From Sugiyamaella lignohabitans (lineage: Eukaryota; Ascomycota; Dipodascomycetes; Dipodascales; Trichomonascaceae), in assembly GCF_001640025.1 (NCBI RefSeq), contig NC_031672.1, positions 4,402,001 to 4,466,000 of the forward strand: a DNA stretch of 64,000 nt, read 5' to 3'. Position numbers and translations under genes: made by a program. Positions 18,803 through 27,997 of this stretch are shown piece by piece. Below the pieces are notes generated by a model. The model made no database searches and was not told where the DNA came from. It was given only the letters and a program-made list of their open reading frames with translations. The number at the start of each line of letters is the position of its first letter. The first letter of the stretch is position 1.

Positions 18803-20151
18803 ATGTCTCAAACCGCATCAGATCTCTCGAGCTTTGTTCAGGACGCTCCGCCAGGAGAAGTAAGTACCAATTGCACAGTTACAGTCCGCTTGTTTTACTA
18901 ACAACACCTTCCAGGTCAACAACGTTGTTGAAGGTCAGTCCAGTCAAGTCATCCAATTGGTCCAGGATACGAAATCCAGAGTCGAAATTCTGACAGCTAT
19001 TGGCTCAGTTGTCTGAGCTCTTCTTCTTATTCTTCTTCTTTTGGCTCTTGTTTTGGTCTTGGTTATTAACGTCGGACAATTCTAACGGAATGCAGATATC
19101 AAAGTGCTCGTGGAAGGGAACCCCCAATTGGTAGCTGGTCTAGACAAGGAGGTTGCCCAGCACAACATCGAGCAGTTTCAGGTCGTCAAGCTCCCCGGAA
19201 AAGGCACTGTAAGTACCCAGTCACCTCAAAAAGCCGGAACCCACCCGCAATTGCCAGTTTACACCCCCATCCCCAGTCCAGACTAACAACATCTCTCTTT
19301 AGACGGTGATCAGTAAATTCAACCAGCTCTCCAACGACCGCTTCTTCGACGCCAACCACGGTGTCTCGTTCTCCTACGACCACACCACCAACAAACCCAC
19401 CAACATCGAGCCCTACACCAGTTCCGTGGATGTGTAAGTCCCGCTCCTCCTCCGTGGACCACTGCCTCCGGCGGCTGGGGCTGCGCCCCAGACCCCCTGG
19501 CTCCTCTCGCTGCGCTCGAGTCGTTTACGTCACCAATCCCCCATCAAAAACTCCTGCGAAGCAGGAGCAACCAGGGTCTGGGGCGGAGCAACCAGGGTCT
19601 GGGGCGGAGCCCCAGCCGCCGGAGGCAGCACCCCCTCCTCCCCCAAAACTAACCCCCTTAGCTCCAGTGTAAGTGCGGCCCTGGAAACGTATGTGGCCGA
19701 GCATTTCCCGTCCGAGGCCGGTTCAGGCGTGTTTCCCCAGGAGGACGGGTCCGTGGCTGTAGTGATTGTGGACGGCAAGTACAACCCGTCGAACTTCTGG
19801 AACGGTAAATGGAAGTCGTCGTATGTTTTAGACGAGTCGCGAAACAAGTTCCAGGGCACGATTGAACTCGATATTCATTACTACGAAGACGGTAATGTTC
19901 GGTTAAAGACTAAAAAAGACGTTGAATTGACCGGTGCATCGCTGTCCGACAGCTCGAGTATCATCAAAAAGATCGCACTCGCCGAAACCCAGTACCAACA
20001 GGAAGTCAGCAACACTTTCATCGGACTCAACGACGGCGCATTCAAAGCGCTCCGACGCCAACTGCCCGTGACCCGGTCTAAAATGGTCTGGGGCAAAGCC
20101 ATCGGCAACTACCGCGTGGGTCAAGACATCAGCGGCGCTGCTCGCGAATAA
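18803..20151 (+). CDS. CAP1: F-actin capping protein alpha subunit (five exons)
   Basis: Exons 18803-18859, 18915-18933, 19096-19208, 19303-19433 and 19662-20151 give 269 aa; S. cerevisiae Cap1 is 268 aa. It is the alpha subunit of the heterodimer that caps actin-filament barbed ends at cortical patches. Exon 1 encodes FVQDAPPGE, matching the family N-terminus. Later blocks are RFFDANHGVSFSYDHTT, the NPSNFWNGKWKS signature and a C-terminal GNYRVGQDI tail. All donors are GTAAGT or GTCAGT and all acceptors follow CTAAC by a few bases. Intron 4 (19434-19661) contains a complete GC-rich inverted pair. Exon 2 is only 19 nt. A second pair starts 24 bp after the stop. Confidence 0.94.
19463..19627. 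repeat. GC-rich hairpin element pair inside CAP1 intron 4
   Basis: A 165-bp pair filling most of the 228-nt intron. The left inner is the CTCGAG type; the right inner is CTCCTGCGAAGCAGGAG. The right arm carries a 21-bp tandem duplication (19565-19585, 19586-19606). The branch site ACTAAC lies between the element and the acceptor, so splice signals are intact. Confidence 0.92.
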
Positions 20152-20174
20152 ACTTATTTCTTCTTCTTTCGGAT

Positions 20175-20319
20175 CTGCCTCCGGCGGCTGGGGCTGCGCC
20201 CCAGACCCCCCCGGCTCCTCTCGCTTCGCTCGAGTCGGTTGTATCTCGGATCCCGGCGAAAAACTCCTGCGAAGCAGGAGCAACCAGGGTCTGGGGCGGA
20301 GCCCCAGCCGCCGGAGGCA
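20175..20319. repeat. GC-rich hairpin element pair between convergent CAP1 and SFT1
   Basis: A 145-bp pair, 24 bp from the CAP1 stop and 31 bp from the SFT1 stop. The left inner is the CTCGAG type; the right inner is CTCCTGCGAAGCAGGAG. Confidence 0.92.
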
Positions 20320-20349
20320 TGCCCCCCTCAGAAAATAAATATCGGTTCT

Positions 20350-20764
20350 TTACAGAAACTTAGCTAGCGTGTAGAGCACGGAAAAAGCCAGGAGAGCCAG
20401 GCCCACGGTTTTGGCAACGGGGTGGCCAGCGGCCACGGCTCGTGTGAGCCGGCTGGCAGACCCTCGCACCGACGTCAGCATCGAGCTCATAGACTCGGTC
20501 TGTGAAGTGGTTAGTAATTCAGCACCCTGAAAAGAAGAGGAAACGGAAGTACTTACTGTGGAGTCGATGAGACTGTAGTCTGAGGCATGGCCATGGATCT
20601 CCGAGGTGACGTTGCGCAACGCCGATATCTTCGAGTGGAGCTCGTTGAGTCGCGTGTCGTTCTATTCCTGTTAGTTCCCTGTTTCACCCGTCCGGTCTCA
20701 CCCGTTTGTCACCACTGCTACCCGCAAAACCTACCTGTTGCTCTCGATCATACGCTTGCGACAT
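20350..20764 (-). CDS. SFT1: Golgi Qc-SNARE Sft1 (three exons)
   Basis: Exons on the minus strand are 20764-20735, 20661-20557 and 20499-20350, giving 94 aa; S. cerevisiae Sft1 is 97 aa. It is an intra-Golgi retrograde v-SNARE. The N-terminus MSQAYDREQQNDTRLNEL leads into a SNARE heptad helix. The C-terminal block SSMLTSVRGSASRLTRAV is followed by the tail anchor VGLALLAFSVLYTLAKFL, the same layout as Sft1 rather than Bet1. Donors are GTAGGT and GTAAGT. Intron 2 has CTAAC followed by CACTTCACAG; an earlier TTTTCAG is passed over, because using it would insert extra residues. Introns are 73 and 57 nt. Confidence 0.92.
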
Positions 20765-21089
20765 GCTGGTTGTAATTCAAGAGCTGCTGTCCTTCCCACC
20801 TGATCTGGTTCACGTATATTGCATATGTATAAGAATATCGCACCCCCAAATATTCTACATCTAGCAGGGTCGACCCCGGAGGGGGTGTGCCTCCGGCGGC
20901 TGGGGCTCCGCCCCAGACCCTGGTTGCTCCTGCTTCGCAGGAGTTTTTGCCAGGGACCGGACACGGGATCGACTCGAGCGGAGCGAGAGGAGCCGGGGGG
21001 TCTGGGGCGCAGCCCCAGCCGCCGGAGGCACACCCCACCCCGTGTGGGGGCGGACAAGTCTATATTGAAATGATACAGGATATAAATGG
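20765..21089. other. SFT1 promoter / HSE1 3' flank
   Basis: 325 bp, nearly half of it a GC-rich inverted pair (20888-21030). The remainder is short AT-rich flank. Confidence 0.6.
20888..21030. repeat. GC-rich hairpin element, inverted pair
   Basis: A 143-bp pair, 60 bp after the HSE1 stop. Complementarity extends outward: GGGTGTGCCTCC on the left and GGAGGCACACCCC on the right. Centre GGGACCG; right loop GCA. Confidence 0.92.
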
Positions 21090-23216
21090 TTATGTTAGAT
21101 AGCTGACCGGGGGCTGTGAGGGAGATTGGGAGGGCGGGTTGTATGTTTGGACGCCGTTGACGTAGGGGTTGGTGGTGGGAGGTCGGGCTGGGTCTATGGG
21201 GGCCGAGGGTGGGGGCGGAGCAGCGTAGGTTGGGGGCTGAGTGGGGGTTTGGTAGGGGGACGAGGGTCCAGGGGCTGAGGGTGGGGCAGATGGAGGTGCT
21301 GAGGGTGCGGAGGATGGGGATTGGCTGGGTCCGGGTCCGTAGTTGGGAGCAGAAGTATACTGGGGTTGTGGGGCGTAGGAAGGAGCTCCTGGCTGGGATG
21401 AGTAGGGAGCGGTTGGATGACTGGGGCCTGGGGGTGGTTGGCTCTGAATTGAGTGGCCCGAATTGATCGAGTTCACGGAACCTACAGACAGTCGTGACAT
21501 TCTAGGATCCGTGTATGGCGATGTTGCAGGGTGACTGGGTTGGTTGTATGAGTATGGTACTTGATTAACCTGGCCAGGAGACTGGGACCCTGCTTGTGGA
21601 GCCCCTTGTGGAGATCCTTGTGGAGCAGGTTGTGATGGCACATACTGCTGTGGTTGTGGTTGAGAATGATATTGAGGTTGTGGTAGTTGCGATTGTGGGG
21701 GTGGTTGTTGGTGGTACGACTGCGACTGCTGGGGACCCGGTCTTTGATATCCCTGAGGAGGAGGTTGCTGCTGCTGCTGTTGTTGTGGTTGTGGCTGTGG
21801 TTGTGGCTGTTGTGGGTAGCCAGGTCGTTGTTGTTGAAGTCGCTGTTGTTGTGGTGGTTGTTGCTGTTGGGAATGCTGGTGATTTCCGTAGTGGTCGGGA
21901 TGTGCTCGTTGAGGGCCGTATCCACTGTCAACAGGGTATGGCGGCTGAGGAAACGGGATTCGACCTGGTGGTTGCTGGTATGAACCCACTGGATAATTGT
22001 TTCGACGAGCTTCTACCGAGCTCTCGACAAGTTGGTCGTAGATTCTCATGGCCTTGGCAAATTTATCATTGAGACTGATGAGATCATCCTTTTTCTGCGA
22101 GTACTTATCAATCAGCTTCACCAGCTTTGGTCGAAGTGCTACTGTCGAATGATATGTATTTTGTAACTCCTCGTTCTCCAAAATCATTGATCCCTCACCT
22201 CTTTGGTCTATAGAGCTCAAATAAGCTAATAAATTCTCGATATTGCGTGACTGGTTAAACACCTTGGCCTCGTCTTCGGCCTCTTTACGAAGGTCTTCAG
22301 GAGTCGGATCAGTCAGTGGTGTCACATAGTTTAATGGGAATAAACCCACTGCTCCTCGCAACGACCCCTTCCACCAGTCTTTGAACGAAGTATCCATAAC
22401 CAAAATGACATCTCCAGTCCGAAACGACAATTCAGACTCTTCCGAGGCTGTATGGTCGTACAATGCTCGAACTCTAGTGATTTTCTTAGTTTCTTGTTTC
22501 TGTTGTTGACCAGCTGAACCTGACGACACACCACCATCGACATTTCCACCGGCACTTTCACTGGCATTTCCACTTGCACCACTGACACTACCAAAATTGC
22601 CACTATTAGCGGTACTGGTGCTACTGTCATTAGAATAAAGAGGACTTGGCAGAGCACTTATGTTATTATTCTGCTGTTCTGACAGAGATAAAGCAAGAAC
22701 CATTTGTAGCTCTTCCTCTTCTCGTTGCTTGTCACTATCAGTCATGACAGGCTTATCAGGTTTCGGGGGTAATGCAATAGCTGGGTTCGACTTCATCAAT
22801 TTCGAATAAGCATCAGCCATGATTTTAAGTGAAGGATCTGTTTTGAACTCATCACTCAATGATTTCATGACCTCTGCTATTTTCGATTTGACCGTCTTAT
22901 GAACAGACTTGTCTTTACTGATCTTCAACAACAAATCCGTGAACTTCTTGGTGGCGATTTCTCTCTGCATCTTGGATCCACAATTCTGGGCAAGTGCTGA
23001 TACCAATGTCAATGAATACAGTTGGACATTGGCCACTGATAATCCCAGACGTTTGGATACCGCGTCAATGGCATTCTTGGATCCATCCTCGGGGTCGTCA
23101 TTGACTTTATCACACACATCCAAAATAAGCTCCCAGTTCTCAGTAGTCAGATTCGAGTCGGTGGCCTTAGTAACCACCTCGTCCAGTGGGTTGGGTGGAG
23201 GAGCTGATCTAAACAT
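21090..23216 (-). CDS. HSE1: ESCRT-0 subunit Hse1 (STAM homologue)
   Basis: 708 aa, ATG at 23216. With Vps27 it sorts ubiquitinated cargo at endosomes into multivesicular bodies. Domains: VHS (about 1-145, starting PNPLDEVVTKATDSNLTTENW), ubiquitin-interacting motif (about 167-182, REEEELQMVLALSLSEQQ), SH3 (about 245-303, ALYDHTASEESELSFRTGD...WWKG...FPLNYV), and a helical GAT-like Vps27-binding core (about 315-405). A very long Gln/Pro-rich tail (about 410-708) follows. The tail makes it longer than S. cerevisiae Hse1 (452 aa). The CAG/CAA-rich tail creates long antisense frames that are not genes. A GC-rich pair ends 60 bp beyond the stop. Confidence 0.95.
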   Translation of the reverse strand: MFRSAPPPNPLDEVVTKATDSNLTTENWELILDVCDKVNDDPEDGSKNAIDAVSKRLGLSVANVQLYSLTLVSALAQNCGSKMQREIATKKFTDLLLKISKDKSVHKTVKSKIAEVMKSLSDEFKTDPSLKIMADAYSKLMKSNPAIALPPKPDKPVMTDSDKQREEEELQMVLALSLSEQQNNNISALPSPLYSNDSSTSTANSGNFGSVSGASGNASESAGGNVDGGVSSGSAGQQQKQETKKITRVRALYDHTASEESELSFRTGDVILVMDTSFKDWWKGSLRGAVGLFPLNYVTPLTDPTPEDLRKEAEDEAKVFNQSRNIENLLAYLSSIDQRGEGSMILENEELQNTYHSTVALRPKLVKLIDKYSQKKDDLISLNDKFAKAMRIYDQLVESSVEARRNNYPVGSYQQPPGRIPFPQPPYPVDSGYGPQRAHPDHYGNHQHSQQQQPPQQQRLQQQRPGYPQQPQPQPQPQQQQQQQPPPQGYQRPGPQQSQSYHQQPPPQSQLPQPQYHSQPQPQQYVPSQPAPQGSPQGAPQAGSQSPGQVNQVPYSYNQPSHPATSPYTDPRMSRLSVGSVNSINSGHSIQSQPPPGPSHPTAPYSSQPGAPSYAPQPQYTSAPNYGPGPSQSPSSAPSAPPSAPPSAPGPSSPYQTPTQPPTYAAPPPPSAPIDPARPPTTNPYVNGVQTYNPPSQSPSQPPVSYLT

Positions 23217-23583
23217 GGCAAAAACTGTACCTGTGGCAATTCAAACTAGCGATTCTGTTCTGATTACTACCGGCCTGTCTGTAATCACACTCGATTCTGA
23301 TTCCCGGTTCGTTGCTTATTCTCTGAGCCTGTACGTCTCTTTTCTTCTCTGTTTTTCTTTGATTTCTTTTCTTCTCCTGATTTTTTTGTTTCTTCTCCAG
23401 AGTTTTACGTTGTAGAATGACAAATACCACCCTTCTCAGATGGCGGTTGTTCTGGTTCGTTCTGGTGCTGCTGCTGCTGCTGCTGCTACTAATAACTCTA
23501 TAAAGTGCTACAGTCAGCTTACCACCATGCTTTACCTGCTTATCACACCGCTGGCTGCATATCGGCTTCTCATACTCACTCCA

Positions 23584-23592
23584 TCACGTGAC
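23584..23592. promoter_or_regulatory. TCACGTGAC E-box
   Basis: A 9-bp CACGTG-centred site, 368 bp upstream of the HSE1 start. Identical to the sites before RPL28, EMG1 and MRP4. Confidence 0.35.
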
Positions 23593-23718
23593 GCCCCTTC
23601 ACAGCCACCCGGGTACGGGCTACGGGCTCGACCCTTCCTCTCCTCCACCCCTGCCACCATCACACGAACACTGTTCACGATCGCCAGGGGTCACCAAAAA
23701 CCGTACACGGGGCCGTCC

Positions 23719-23861
23719 TGCCTCCGGCGGCTGGGGCTCCGCCCCAGACCCTGGTAGCTCCTGCTTCGCAGGAGAAGAAAACAACTGGGGCCCCACGCCC
23801 GACTCGAGCGAAGCGAGAGGAGCAACCAGGGTCTGGGGCGGAGCCCCAGCTGCCGGAGGCA
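23719..23861. repeat. GC-rich hairpin element, inverted pair
   Basis: A 143-bp pair. Left inner CTCCTGCTTCGCAGGAG, right inner CTCGAGCGAAGCGAGAG. The right outer arm has one change (GCTGCCGG). It lies in the HSE1/LAG1 divergent region. Confidence 0.9.
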
Positions 23862-24139
23862 CAGGACCACACCCCCGAGCCCGACCCCGGAACTCCGCGC
23901 GCATGTGTCCGCATGCGGCGCGGCCAGGGGGAGGGGCTGAGGTTTTTCAGAGGTCGTAAATTCACTGTACACAAACAAAAACAAACGAACACACTCCGCG
24001 ATATCTCCAGAAAAAAAGTGTGAGTTGGTCGCGAGTTTGGTTGACCTTACACGAACACGACGCCAGACTGAATCGCCGTCGTTGAAGCTGTTGCTGATAT
24101 AAATCCCGGAGTTCGCTCGTGAAAACCACCCACTCAATT

Positions 24140-24350
24140 GTAAGTCGTGATCTGAGGAGGGGAGGTCGTGCCTCCGGCGGCTGGGGCTCTGCCCCAGACC
24201 CCGTGGCTCCTCGAGCGGAGCTCGAGGAGTGGTCGGAGGGTGTCCAGTGATGGGGAATTGAACTTGGGCTCTGGATCTTGGGGGTTTGGCCGCTGGGGTA
24301 GAGATCCCTAAACCGTCCGCACGCATTCAGACACTAACAGGAACTCGCAG
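24140..24350 (+). other. Probable 5'UTR intron of LAG1
   Basis: Donor GTAAGT at 24140, branch CTAAC at 24333, acceptor CAG at 24348-24350, four bases before the ATG. There is no ATG in the short upstream exon. A single GC-rich module (24169-24229) sits inside. Confidence 0.6.
24169..24229 (+). repeat. GC-rich hairpin element, single left module, in LAG1 leader intron
   Basis: The first hairpin loop is TCT. The second hairpin is a distinctive 9-bp stem CTCCTCGAG-CGGAG-CTCGAGGAG, shared only with the copy at 35288. Confidence 0.88.
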
Positions 24351-24354
24351 TCCA

Positions 24355-25575
24355 ATGGCAAGACAGAGAAGAACTTCAAGTGTTGGAAATATACCGCTTG
24401 GCGACAACGCAGGTCCGGCCCTTTCTACAATGCAACCAGCAGCCTCGAGTGTTCGGGCTTCTGCCAAGCGGAGAAGAGCCTTGAGCGGAGTGTCGGGGCA
24501 GCCCTCGTCTAGTCGTCGGCTATGGCTGAGATATCGTGAATTGACTTATCGCAACACTTGGATCAATCCATTGTTGTTAATGGGATTCTTTTATGCGTGG
24601 TTTTATTTGTCGGAAGACCAGTCTGAAAACCACTTTTTACACAAGTTCTTGCGTTTATCTTATGCAGTTGAAGGTACTGGTACTGGTCCTGAAAACCCTA
24701 CCTTGTACGGTAAAGGACCTAAAGATTTCGCATTTGTTGGTTTCCATATTCTTTTTTTCACTTTCTTTCGAGAATTCTGTATGCAAGTGATTCTTCATCC
24801 AATGGCCATTTACTGTGGCATCAGCAAGAAATCTAAGATCTCCCGGTTCATGGAACAAGCTTATTCCATTGTCTACTACGGTCTGTCCGGTCCTTTCGGT
24901 TTGTACATTATGTACCATACACCCATCTGGTTCTTCAACACCACTGCCTTTTACGAACACTATCCTCATAAGACCCATGAGGCTCTTTTTAAGCTGTTCT
25001 ATCTGTTACAAGCGTCTTTCTGGGCCCAACAGTCGGTGGTTCTAATGCTGCAATTGGAAAAGCCTCGTAAAGATTTCTACGAGCTTGTTTTTCACCATAT
25101 AGTGACTGTGGCTCTCATCTTCCTGTCGTACCGATTCCATTTCACCTGGATCGGTCTTGCTGTATACATTACTATGGACATCAGTGACGTGTTTTTAGCC
25201 ACTTCGAAGACCCTCAACTATCTGGATTCCCCTATAACCAAGCCCTTTTTCATTGTTTTCGCCATTGTTTGGATATACATGCGTCACTATTTAAACATTG
25301 TGTTCCTATGGTCTATTCTCACCGAGTTCCGTACCGTTGGCGACTTTGAACTAAACTGGGACACCCAGCAATACAAGTGCTGGATCTCACAAATCATTAC
25401 CTTTGGTCTTGTATTTGCCCTACAGTTGGTCAACCTGTACTGGCTGTTCCTGATTTTCCGCATCGCCTGGAGATTGGTGTTCTCTGAAATCGCCGAGGAC
25501 CCCCGGTCCGAAGACGACGACGATGACGACGAAGATGAATCCTCGCCCGCTCCCGAGTCCAAGAAAGACCAATAG
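24355..25575 (+). CDS. LAG1: Ceramide synthase (Lag1/Lac1 family)
   Basis: 406 aa from ATG 24355; S. cerevisiae Lag1 is 411 aa. It joins very-long-chain acyl-CoA to a sphingoid base in the ER membrane. About eight hydrophobic segments are visible, with a TLC domain across about 160-375. The Lag1 motif is clear: ELVFHHIVTVAL with H247-H248, and YITMDISDVFLATSK with D275 and D278. The acidic tail (SEDDDDDDEDESS) contains casein-kinase-2-type sites like those in known yeast Lag1/Lac1. Frame upstream of the ATG is open but lacks ATG and lies in the leader intron. A trinucleotide microsatellite follows the stop directly, and a sense-oriented GC-rich module lies 170 bp downstream. Confidence 0.95.
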   Translation: MARQRRTSSVGNIPLGDNAGPALSTMQPAASSVRASAKRRRALSGVSGQPSSSRRLWLRYRELTYRNTWINPLLLMGFFYAWFYLSEDQSENHFLHKFLRLSYAVEGTGTGPENPTLYGKGPKDFAFVGFHILFFTFFREFCMQVILHPMAIYCGISKKSKISRFMEQAYSIVYYGLSGPFGLYIMYHTPIWFFNTTAFYEHYPHKTHEALFKLFYLLQASFWAQQSVVLMLQLEKPRKDFYELVFHHIVTVALIFLSYRFHFTWIGLAVYITMDISDVFLATSKTLNYLDSPITKPFFIVFAIVWIYMRHYLNIVFLWSILTEFRTVGDFELNWDTQQYKCWISQIITFGLVFALQLVNLYWLFLIFRIAWRLVFSEIAEDPRSEDDDDDDEDESSPAPESKKDQ

Positions 25576-25647
25576 ACCACCACCACCACCACTACTACTA
25601 CTACTACTACCACCACCACCACCACCATCCACCATCCACCATCCGCC
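25576..25647 (+). repeat. ACC/ACT trinucleotide microsatellite
   Basis: Runs of ACC, then ACT, then ACC, then ATCC repeats begin directly after the LAG1 stop codon, probably in the 3'UTR. Confidence 0.85.
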
Positions 25648-25744
25648 TGACTAACACTAATGCTCTACAGTCCAGTCCTACTGCATAATATAATGTATAA
25701 TAATACTAATAATGATACCATCAGCATCTCACGAGGGTCCCGAC

Positions 25745-25800
25745 TGCCTCCGGCGGCTGGGGCTCCGCTCCAGACCCTGGCTGTGCTCGCTTCGCGAGCT
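25745..25800 (+). repeat. GC-rich hairpin element, single left module (slightly decayed)
   Basis: The first hairpin has a broken stem (GGGGC-TCC-GCTCC). The second is GCTCGC-TTC-GCGAGC. It is sense-oriented to LAG1, 170 bp after the stop. Confidence 0.82.
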
Positions 25801-26138
25801 ACTGGAATCTCGCACGACCAGCACCTCTCGGGAATCTCTGCCTCCGACTGTTGATAGTTTGATAGGTTCACGAGTCGATCAGTTGATAGTTCAGCTGTCT
25901 CTTAGGTTTGACTGTTCATGATGTTCAACTGCCTGTTGTGTCGTGTAGAACAACTACCTTCAAGTCGTTTTGCGTCTGATGTAGTAATAATATTATATCA
26001 CGATGTAGCAGGATAATCGATGGGTATTAGTCGATATACATTACAATTTAGCTCACTTTCACCTCGTATCGACACTGACTCCTACATTCACCTCAGACCT
26101 TGAGTTTCTGCTTTCCTGACAGCTCCTGGGTCTCCGTA

Positions 26139-26193
26139 GCTCGCGAAGCGAGCACAACCAGGGTCTGGGGCGGAGCCCCAGCCGCCGGAGGCA
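26139..26193 (-). repeat. GC-rich hairpin element, single right module
   Basis: GCTCGC-GAA-GCGAGC followed by GGGTCTGGGGC-GGA-GCCCCAG. First of two direct copies spaced 90 bp apart. Confidence 0.87.
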
Positions 26194-26228
26194 GTCCGGC
26201 CCAAAAGATTCTGGTCAGAACTCCCCTA

Positions 26229-26283
26229 GCTCGCGAAGCGAGCACAGCCAGGGTCTGGGGCGGAGCCCCAGCTGCCGGAGGCA
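26229..26283 (-). repeat. GC-rich hairpin element, single right module (second copy)
   Basis: Nearly identical to the copy at 26139 (outer arm GCTGCCGG). Its outer end lies 45 bp beyond the MRP4 stop, so it is in sense orientation to MRP4. Confidence 0.87.
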
Positions 26284-26327
26284 GAGTGAGAAAACGAGAA
26301 TTATTTACATTGTAGGTACAGAGGGGT

Positions 26328-27878
26328 TTAGGCGGAGAGACCCGATTTTGGGGCTCTTCTTCTGGAGCGGGTTTCTTGGGCCGCGAGGTTGGCGAGGTCC
26401 TCTTCTGGGACGATGGAGTCGGCAGTGGTAGAAGAGGTGTGTTCGTGAGTGTTGAATGCATTGGTTTGCTCGGATTCGGTGGCTTCGCGTTGGTATTGAG
26501 TGTATTCAGCCAATCGCTTGTTGCGACCGCGTTGAGCAGACTTGGACAGAATACCCACAATGAGGTCGCTGGTACGCAGCGAGTCGTCATTAGCAGGAAT
26601 GGGGTACGTCACTAATGAGGGCTCCGAGTTGGTATCAATAATACCAATAGTAGGAATTCTGGTGGCCAAACATTCGTGGATTAGGTTTCTGTTCTCAACA
26701 GGGTTCAAAATCACCACAAGATCGGGCTTTACAATGGTCTTATGAAGATTAGGAGCCAGTTTACGACCGGTGGGTGCATCAGCCATATCCACCTCGTGTC
26801 GTGCCCAACTGCCTGATACTTGAGAAGAGTTGGTCAAAGTTCCTGGAATCCATCTGGAATGGACATAGTATCCATTAGATCTGTTGGCAGCCACTTGTAA
26901 CGACTTCTCCTGTCCTTCCAAAGTACCCACATACAAAATAACACCTCCTTTCTCCGAAACTCCTTGCACGACATTAGCAGCTCGTCGCAAGTACGTTAGA
27001 GTCTGCTCCAAATCGATGATGTGAATGCCATCTCGGATACCGTATACAAACTGCTGGTTGTTCTGACGCAGCATCGACGTCGAATGGCCCAGATGGGCAC
27101 CAGCCGCTAATAAAGTGTTGATAGATGTCTGTCTGATGCTTGGAGGCGAGAAAATGTCCTGGTGTGGTTTATATACATTGCTAATGGTGGACCCCAGTCC
27201 TGAAACGCTCGACGCATGGAACAGTCTTCGCAAATACAGCTCCTGTGAAGTATAGGGCTCATCGATTTCGCTGTGCACAACATTTGGGAACTGCACTTGT
27301 CCCTTGATATTTCCAGACTCGTCGATCGACTTTTCAGACCCTTGTGCCTTGATTGAAAGAATGCTCTTCACATCCGACGACTTTGTATCGTCGACATTCA
27401 CCACTGACAAGAACTCTTCTAAAAAGTCGTTCTCCACGAGAAACTCTCGCAGGAAATTATTGAACTCATCGTCTAATTTCTTTTGCATCTCTGGAGACAT
27501 ATCTACTTTAGATTCTGTCTCCGACACTTGTCTTGACTTGAACAATCTTCTAATATGGGCCATCTCCTCTTCCACGGCAATGGCCTGTTCAGCTGCATCC
27601 AACGGTCCAGCATCTGCACTTTCGTTTACGCTCTCAGATACTTCTGAAGCGTTAGAAGTAGCTTCTGACGAGACAGAAGAAGCCGAAGAGGGGTCTTCTT
27701 CAGCAACTGTACTAGCGGATCCACTCGACGACGAACTGTTAAATCTGGCCAGCATCAAGCTCGAGCTGCTGCTAACTGGCCGGTTGCGGAGCATTGCCAG
27801 GCGATTGCTCCTCCTGGCAGTCAGCTGTGCACCTCGGCCCAGCACCAGTCTGGTCACAACTGCTCCCTTTGTCAGCAT
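26328..27878 (-). CDS. MRP4: Mitochondrial small-subunit ribosomal protein uS2m
   Basis: 516 aa, ATG at 27878. The N-terminus is basic and Ser-rich (MLTKGAVVTRLVLGRGAQLTARRS...), typical of a mitochondrial targeting peptide. A long acidic, low-complexity linker (about 60-240) follows. The conserved S2 fold spans about 245-470: TLLAAGAHLGHSTSMLRQNNQQFVYG, then IIDLEQTLTYLRRA, then RWIPGTLTN, and VVILNPVENRNLIHECLATRIPTIGIIDTNSEP. S. cerevisiae Mrp4 is 394 aa, so the linker is an expansion. It converges with LAG1. A TCACGTGAC site lies 120 bp upstream. Confidence 0.95.
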   Translation of the reverse strand: MLTKGAVVTRLVLGRGAQLTARRSNRLAMLRNRPVSSSSSLMLARFNSSSSSGSASTVAEEDPSSASSVSSEATSNASEVSESVNESADAGPLDAAEQAIAVEEEMAHIRRLFKSRQVSETESKVDMSPEMQKKLDDEFNNFLREFLVENDFLEEFLSVVNVDDTKSSDVKSILSIKAQGSEKSIDESGNIKGQVQFPNVVHSEIDEPYTSQELYLRRLFHASSVSGLGSTISNVYKPHQDIFSPPSIRQTSINTLLAAGAHLGHSTSMLRQNNQQFVYGIRDGIHIIDLEQTLTYLRRAANVVQGVSEKGGVILYVGTLEGQEKSLQVAANRSNGYYVHSRWIPGTLTNSSQVSGSWARHEVDMADAPTGRKLAPNLHKTIVKPDLVVILNPVENRNLIHECLATRIPTIGIIDTNSEPSLVTYPIPANDDSLRTSDLIVGILSKSAQRGRNKRLAEYTQYQREATESEQTNAFNTHEHTSSTTADSIVPEEDLANLAAQETRSRRRAPKSGLSA

Positions 27879-27997
27879 CCTATCCTTATTCGACCTTGGT
27901 CTTCTGGTCCTTGGATATTTTTATAGACGTACGACCAACTGAAATTTCACTTCATGCATTTGCATTAGATCCCGACGCTAGAAATTTTCAACCTGCA

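Larger units (their letters stand above)
23217..24354. other. HSE1-LAG1 divergent region with LAG1 leader intron
   Basis: 1.1 kb shared by two divergent genes. It holds a TCACGTGAC site (23584-23592), a GC-rich pair (23719-23861) and a probable LAG1 5'UTR intron (24140-24350) that contains a single GC-rich module. Confidence 0.6.
25576..26327. other. Convergent LAG1 / MRP4 3' flanks
   Basis: 752 bp containing a microsatellite, one left GC-rich module and two right modules in direct repeat. No ORF supported. Confidence 0.6.

Noticed and set aside
21596..22072. 158-codon plus-strand frame antisense to HSE1 (Val/Ala-rich)
   Set aside because: It is the shadow of the CAG/CAA-rich Gln tail of HSE1. 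The same applies to the Val/Leu-rich frames antisense to STE20 at 29394-29735.
24236..24310. tRNA-like T-arm motif (GGGAATTGAACTTGGGC, minus strand) in the LAG1 leader
   Set aside because: No matching acceptor stem or anticodon arm can be built around it.
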